A stretch of DNA of 64,000 nt from Xanthostigma xanthostigma. Taxonomy: Eukaryota; Arthropoda; Insecta; Raphidioptera; Raphidiidae. The stretch lies in assembly GCA_963575645.1 (NCBI GenBank), contig OY754466.1:45168001-45232000 (forward strand). The letters run 5' to 3'. The position numbers and the translations under genes are program-made. A model generated the notes under the pieces. That model was not told where the DNA came from. It worked only from the letters and a program-made list of their open reading frames with translations, and ran no database searches. Of this stretch, positions 59,194 through 64,000 are shown one piece after another (the first letter of the stretch is position 1; each line of letters begins with the position of its first letter).

Positions 59194-60097
59194 GGACGTA
59201 GTCCTATGTTCAGGCTCGTTTTCAACCGTTATTTCAGAATTTTTTTTTAATATGAAAATAATGTACGATGTTTTCAATTTTGTTACATGTTTTTACTGAC
59301 ATCGTAAACTAAGGCAAAACATTTTTTTTTTGCTTAATTTTACGCCATTTTATAATTGTTTTTTTAACCTAAAGTAGACAACTTTAAGTGGAGGTAGGTG
59401 GGTAGCGCGGGTGATAACGTCACTTGGAGTCAACTGAATTATAAAAATTAAATTGGTTATTGTTTCGTAGGCTTGTGGCTCTATCCCGTACTAGAAATAA
59501 ATATTTTTATTGATAAATAACAAAATGGCGGGTTTTAGAAAAAAAACAACGAGAAAATCGTGATTTTTTCGTTGAAAATCGGTTAAAAAAAATAGAAATA
59601 ATTTTTATAATTAAGTAATTCTAGTACCGGACGGAGCTATTGTTGTGTAGAATACCCTGTGCAAAACTGAAAGCAATCGGTTGTATACAATTGTTTCAAT
59701 CACCCGCGCCACTTAGAAAAACGTAGTTTTGAGAAAAACGCGTTAAAAGTTTTAATTTAAGATTTCTTACAAAAAAATAAAAATGAATATTTATACTAAT
59801 CACTAATCAGCTATGCCTGGTGTATATTAAACCTTCCGTTTCTTCAAAGGCATCGTTTTCTGCTAATTTGTTTGCTCTACTCTGCGAGAGTATAAGGGTA
59901 ACGTGATAACAATTGAGAGGTAAGACCAGGTAAGAGCCTTCCCGTAAGACCGTTGCTGCTCTCGACTATATGCTATAGCTTTGTAAATGTTTAATATTTC
60001 GGTCTAAAATTTTTACAGTATTTTCTCAATATACTATACTTACTAAAAATGTAAAAAAAAATTCGTTTTTTCAAAACCCGAACACCAGACTACGTCC
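59194..60097 (-). mobile_element. TTAA-flanked element family C, copy 2
   Basis: The ends are GGACGTAGTC and GACTACGTCC, with TTAA at 59190-59193 and 60098-60101. It is the inverted match of 33471-34426 without the tandem duplication, so it shows the ancestral layout. Non-coding. Confidence 0.85.
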
Positions 60098-60101
60098 TTA
60101 A

Positions 60102-60729
60102 CATTGATGACACGAGTCTGAAAGGTTATTAAGACGTTTTGAAAATGCATTTCATTATTTGCAGTTATGCATTTATGATAAACAAAACTGAATTCTGCAA
60201 AAGATGAAATAAATAAAATTAATTGGTACTTGTCCACTTTCCCGTCTAAGAATCTAAATAAGTTTTCACAAAAATCCAGTGATACTATTATATCAGTAGT
60301 GATTGATTTTACGGACAGCAAATAGTATTTTTTTATTGACAAGATAAGTTTAAATGCATAATAAAATAAATAGATCAATGTGCACGCGTCTTTTAACATA
60401 TAAGGTTAGTGTATTTTGATGTCAAATTCATTGCGTATTCAATGTATGAACTCGATTCGAGTTGAGAGAAGGTTGGTCCGTTCAAAAAATACGGATGCAA
60501 ATAACATAATAAAATAACCGAAACACGTTTTCGCGCTCGTTTCAAACATAATTTTGTTCGCGAATACTGAATACTGAACAGAGATGCTTGCCTGTAGCTC
60601 CAAAAAATTGTCCCTGAACAAAAGAAAACGCGATAAAGTTACCCGAACACGATATAAAAATGTCGGAAGCGTGTACAGACGTCCCATCAATAAATGCTTC
60701 ATATTAAATCTTAAACCTGGATTTATTTT
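60102..60729. other. Unassigned stretch
   Basis: The minus-strand frames 60043-60399 (118 codons) and 60439-60702 (87 codons) are the longest here, but show no domain and AT-biased composition. The first also begins inside the family C element end, so neither is called a gene. Confidence 0.35.
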
Positions 60730-61274
60730 TGAAGTAAAACATCTTTAGGCACGCTTTACTTGGGGAGTGAGCTGGTAAATGCCTGACTAAATCGTTTACG
60801 GAAGTGCATCATCGCGACGGTGCGTGATCGTTCGAGGCGAACGGAGTTCAGAGGGAGATATAAGTTAGTGAGTGCGACAAAGACGGAGCATTAATACAAC
60901 TATTTGACGTTTAAAATGAAAACAACTGTTTTTTTGTATCAAAAATACATTTCATCGAATTTTGCTGCATTTTGTAACGGGAAATAATGTAGGTTAGTTA
61001 ATAAATCCTTTAAATTTATTATAAATTATGCTAATAAATATATATACCTACATATTTTGCCTATTATTTAATCAAAAGTTATATTTTAAATATTTCGTCT
61101 CTGTAGATATGTGCTACAGAGTGAGGTTATATTGTGTTCGATAAACTTTGAGACGAACCGACTGCATATTATTGTTCGTTTATGTATATTTAACATGAAA
61201 AATTTTGAGGTATTTACGCATTATTCTTAATAAATATATTTAAAATAATTATGGCAGAAAGAAGTTTTACTTCA
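60730..61274 (+). mobile_element. Dispersed element with ends 'tgaagtaaaac', copy 2
   Basis: Matches 10489-11050 at both ends ('tttttgaagtaaaac' and 'gaagttttacttcagtc') and in 'gagggagatataagttagtg'. The interior is diverged. Non-coding. Confidence 0.65.
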
Positions 61275-62002
61275 GTCGTGTGGTTTAAAGCACACTCGCA
61301 TTTTTTTATAAAACAATAAATTCGATTGATGCTAATATTGACCTACAAAACGACCTTACAATATGAAAAAGAACCGAGTAAAAGTATATACTTATAATAC
61401 ACTATAATATAATAGTATTTTATCCGACTACTTTTCATATTGGCAGCTTCTTTAGTATAGTTGTGTCCGCGGTAGACACAGTTATGTCCACGGTGAACAC
61501 AGAATGTTCCTGGACCGGAATAGTTGAGCCCACCCGCCCCTGTTGCTAATATATTTGTCTGGTAAAATTGGTTGATAATTTTATTTATTAAAGAATATTT
61601 TTTTGGAATGTCTGTAGGTATGTTTTGTGTGAAGTTTCAATTCGGTAGTAATAGTGACAGAACAGGGATGTGTAAAAAAAACGTACGGCTATAAGTATTT
61701 TCAATGTGGCGAATGCAACTTTATAACAAAGCTCAACTGATAATCTTACACTTCTTAGTAATTTTGAAATGGTAGAAATAGGTATAAGTTATGAAAAAAA
61801 ATTATAAGTACAGTGCTTTAATGAAATTTAAAAAATGAAAATTTTGATCGAATTTTTATATTTGCGTATCTAACATATTCAAAAATATATTTATGTTTAA
61901 AAGCATCTAGCTTTTACATTATCTAGATATATCTCATAAATAAATAAAATTATCGATCAATTTTATTTATTGATGAGTAATCAGACGTTAATCGAAGATT
62001 TG
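61275..62002. other. AT-rich unassigned stretch
   Basis: A small pair of 'gacacagttatgtcc' motifs lies at 61474-61500. No gene is recognised. Confidence 0.35.
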
Positions 62003-62150
62003 TATATGTCACCGGGATATTGTCAAACCCGTGATATTGTAATTTCACTTAGTGAAATTACAATATCACGACTCTTTTTCAATCGTGATATTGTAATTTC
62101 ACTAGTGAAATTACAATATCACAGATTTGACAATATCCCGGTGACATATA
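62003..62150. repeat. Foldback made of two palindromes inside inverted ends
   Basis: The outer arms 'tatatgtcaccgggatattg' and their inverse enclose two palindromes, each with half 'gtgatattgtaatttcac' (62031-62069 and 62085-62122). The second is a perfect 38-bp palindrome. The outer TATA may be a target duplication. A shorter relative is at 62964-63070. Confidence 0.85.
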
Positions 62151-62154
62151 TAAA

Positions 62155-62963
62155 AAATATTAGGGTATCTTGTATTTAAAATGAATTGTCCTGTCAAAAC
62201 AAAAATTTTAGTGTCTTGAAAATTTTTCGTCATTCCTATAACAGCAAAGAAATAAACGCAAGAAGTACGCTAGGTATATGGAGACTTGAATGATCGATAA
62301 GAAATAATATTATTATTTATTTCTATAAATTTTATAAATCAAAAAAATGTTTACCAAAGTTTTAAAAATTATGAGGTAGTGCGCACATAAAAGATGTACC
62401 TATTTAAAATAATGTTAAAAACTAATTTCATCCTGTAATTTATTTTTAAATATCTACCCTAAATTAAAAATAAAATTTTGTATAAAACTTTTAACAGTCA
62501 ACATTTGATTATATTTTCTCGATACAAAATTACTGAATTTAGATATATCAGAAATATTATATTTTAATTTTTAACAATTTCAATGTTTTTCAAAACAAGG
62601 TTAGATTTTTTAATGTATGTTTATTGGAGTTTTTATACGTATAAAACGCTGATGTACATATTTATTTTTCTTTTTGTTGTCACTTATCTAATATCTCCCA
62701 ATACAAATATTGAAATGAGAAAGTAACGCTTAATAAAATGTCAACAATGGACTTTTCTTTTTCTATCTACTGCTATCATCTAACAGTGGAACCATTCACT
62801 TAAGCTAACTGAACAAAGGTTTGAATACATACTATACATGTTTGCCACATCCATGGAGATGTATTTTTCTATAGTCTAAAGTTTGTAGCGAAATAGAGAC
62901 CAGTGTTACCAGAGGTCACATAATTATGTACCTACTATGTATGTCTTATGTTTAAAATAATTT
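62155..62963. other. AT-rich unassigned stretch
   Basis: No gene or repeat boundary is recognised. Confidence 0.35.
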
Positions 62964-63070
62964 ATATATTATGTTGCAGTGATATTGTCAAACCCGTGAT
63001 ATTATAATTTCACTTGTGAAGTTATAATATCAGTGGTTTGACAATATTATATCCCTGCGACATAATATAT
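62964..63070. repeat. Shorter relative of the 62003 foldback
   Basis: The outer arms 'tatattatgttgcagtgata' and 'ctgcgacataatata' enclose one imperfect palindrome 'gtgatattataatttcactt'. It shares 'gatattgtcaaacccgtgat' with 62003-62150. Confidence 0.8.
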
Positions 63071-63272
63071 ATAATTTGGTAGCTGCATCGCAACTTTTAG
63101 ATAAGTCACTAACAAGAGCAAAAAAGACAACCTGCGAAACTTTAGAGAGATTTTACTATAATTTAAAATTGATTTTTTTTATGAGGCGCTTTCGTTTATA
63201 GATATAAAAATAATATTTTCTCTAGTTAATATATAGCTATTAGCCTATTCTTCTTGGGATGTTTATTTATAA
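63071..63272. other. Unassigned stretch
   Basis: AT-rich sequence without a recognised feature. Confidence 0.35.
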
Positions 63273-63426
63273 GTTCGTTCCAAGCAGCCAGCAAACGGTT
63301 CCGAAACCGCCACCCGCATGCGCACTAGGTAAAACGAAGCTGTTAGTGGCGATTTTAGAACACGTTTTACCTACTGCGCATGCGGGTGACGGTTTCGGAA
63401 CCGTTTGCTGGCTGCTTGGAACAAAC
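63273..63426. repeat. Near-perfect hairpin element upstream of Rpb4
   Basis: Arms 63273-63336 and 63363-63426 are inverted copies with very few mismatches ('ccaagcagccagcaaacggt' block). The loop is 26 bp. Each arm contains GCATGCGCA-type sequence, similar to an NRF-1/Ewg binding site. The frame 63259-63486 reads through the hairpin. It ends 223 bases before the Rpb4 ATG. Confidence 0.85.
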
Positions 63427-63649
63427 CTAATATCCAAAAAACTTTATTTTAAATTTTTGAATGGCCCTTTAATTTTGCGGTCCTGATCATAATTTTTTTT
63501 TTAAAATCTGGCAACACTGGTAGAAACCACCACTTGAGTTTTCCATCACTTCCCATAGTCTAAGGTGTTTGGATTGTCTTGACAGTAGCATATTAATTAA
63601 TAATAATTGTATTTGTTCGTAAAGTAATTTCTTTGTACAGTTAAATAAC
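63427..63649 (+). promoter_or_regulatory. Likely Rpb4 promoter and 5' leader
   Basis: This is the only interval between the hairpin element and the start codon. It contains 'ctggcaacactggt' at 63508-63521, which resembles housekeeping promoter motifs of insects (Motif 1-like). There is no TATA box at a suitable distance. 'tttctttgtacag' just before the leader (63628-63640) could also be an acceptor joining an upstream non-coding exon. Confidence 0.4.
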
Positions 63650-63713
63650 ATGGCTATGCCGGGTTCAACAGATTTAACTGAAGAAGACGCTGCAGATTTA
63701 CAATTTCCTAAAG
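63650..63713 (+). CDS. Rpb4: RNA polymerase II subunit RPB4, first coding exon (partial gene)
   Basis: RPB4 pairs with RPB7 to form the stalk of RNA polymerase II and acts in the nucleus in initiation and mRNA fate. The exon encodes 21 residues plus one base, starting MAMPGSTDL and containing EEDAADLQFPK. This matches the N-terminal '(D/E)EDAxxLxFPKEF' segment of metazoan RPB4; as I recall it, the Drosophila protein has DEDAADLQFPK at this place. The start is supported by 'aacATGG' and the right N-terminal distance. The donor is G|gtaatt in phase 1, so the next residue would start with G, as needed for the expected Glu. The full protein is about 140 residues; the remaining exons lie beyond the window. 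Recognition rests on this short but distinctive segment. Confidence 0.8.
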
Positions 63714-63955
63714 GTAATTATTTCAAACATTGTAAGTTTTAGGTTATGTTATAATGTAATTTTAGCCGTAAGTTCAATAACTTCTTGTTTACGCACCTTA
63801 AATATTAACAATTCAATCGAGACAGAATTATAAAACTGTATTAATTTTTTTATCATTAGTTTTGACTGGTTTCATACAACAAGGTTTGTTGTAATGCTGT
63901 ATTTTCAGATCTGAAACACCATTAGCAAGTGATCAATATTAACAACACATTTCAG
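63714..63955 (+). other. Intron 1 candidate of Rpb4, with two possible acceptors
   Basis: It starts gtaatt. Two acceptor-like sites are present: 'gctgtattttcag' ending at 63908 and 'acatttcag' ending at 63955. Joining exon 1 to the first site gives a stop after five codons. Joining to the second keeps the frame open to the window edge. Neither yields the expected RPB4 continuation, so the true RPB4 acceptor probably lies past 64000. Confidence 0.5.
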
Positions 63956-64000
63956 GACACAAAATGGAAACCAAAACTTGCGAAAATTTGGTTTGTGATA
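63956..64000 (+). CDS. Candidate alternative second exon, possibly Ada2a (partial)
   Basis: Spliced to the exon ending at 63713, this reads GHKMETKTCENLVCD and stays open to the edge. It is not RPB4. In Drosophila, Ada2a, an adaptor of GCN5 acetyltransferase complexes, shares its first exon with Rpb4 by alternative splicing. Ada2 proteins start with a Cys-rich ZZ zinc finger, and two cysteines appear here. The acceptor's pyrimidine tract is weak and only 15 residues are visible, so this is a hypothesis. Confidence 0.35.

Noticed and set aside
60043..60702. Minus-strand frames of 118 and 87 codons
   Set aside because: Composition follows the AT-rich DNA, no motif is visible, and the first starts inside a transposon end.
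63909..63955. Exon starting at the first acceptor after Rpb4 exon 1
   Set aside because: Joined to exon 1 it gives a stop after five codons and does not match RPB4.

Overview
The window is AT-rich animal nuclear DNA with almost no protein-coding sequence. It reads as the repeat-filled region upstream of one conserved gene at the right edge. I infer a moth or butterfly. Several dispersed repeats match sequence classes I know from Lepidoptera: the 'accggccnagtgcgactcgg' repeat at 16603-18055, the 'cacctgtcccggtgtctgtc' repeat at 11096, the 'acggaacccttataatttcg' repeat at 37260, and small Helitrons starting TCTATACTAATA. No database search was possible. There are no operons or bacterial features.

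Gene content: the one gene I recognise is the first coding exon of Rpb4 (RNA polymerase II subunit RPB4), + strand at 63650-63713, ending in a phase-1 donor. A second in-frame acceptor 242 bases downstream opens a different reading frame that runs off the window. In Drosophila, Rpb4 and the histone acetyltransferase adaptor Ada2a share a first exon, so this may be the same arrangement. Weaker gene-like signals are a 47-base exon candidate at 13335-13381 and a TATA-plus-initiator candidate on the minus strand near 26570-26604. Nearly all other short open reading frames lie in transposon termini, inverted repeats or AT-rich sequence.

Repeat content: (1) Helitron-type elements inserted between A and T (966-2237, 6492-7074, 26986-27599, 35403-35635, 55284-55641). 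Three of them carry the same tRNA-Lys-like segment. (2) Non-autonomous elements flanked by TTAA whose termini begin GG (53-428, 26802-28535, 33471-34426, 38861-39275, 51039-51679, 59194-60097 and fragments). (3) hAT-type elements with 8-bp target duplications (19895-20369, 22617-22888, 28048-28320, 32454-33078, 39500-40972, 57030-57307). (4) A family with 'ggttgtctgtaaagtcggtt' at one end and 'acgttatcacgtcaaaa' at the other, here called family Z, including a head-to-tail triple array at 44909-46417. (5) Many long foldback (inverted repeat) elements. (6) tRNA-derived SINE-like units at 4064, 31659 and 44207.

Layout: 1-8200 holds Helitrons, a nested mariner-type element and foldbacks. 8200-16600 is mostly unassigned AT-rich DNA with foldbacks and small MITEs. 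16603-18055 is a three-level nest of elements. 18000-31000 has hAT elements and a TTAA element carrying two later insertions. 31000-41000 has a SINE, hAT and TTAA elements, and a 945-bp foldback inside a hAT element. 41000-46800 has foldbacks and the family Z array. 46800-63200 is mostly unassigned sequence with scattered elements. 63273-64000 holds a hairpin element just upstream of Rpb4 and the start of that gene.

Element boundaries that rest on target-site duplications or on comparison between copies inside the window are the firmest calls. Superfamily names for elements without a transposase are inferred from termini and target sites.
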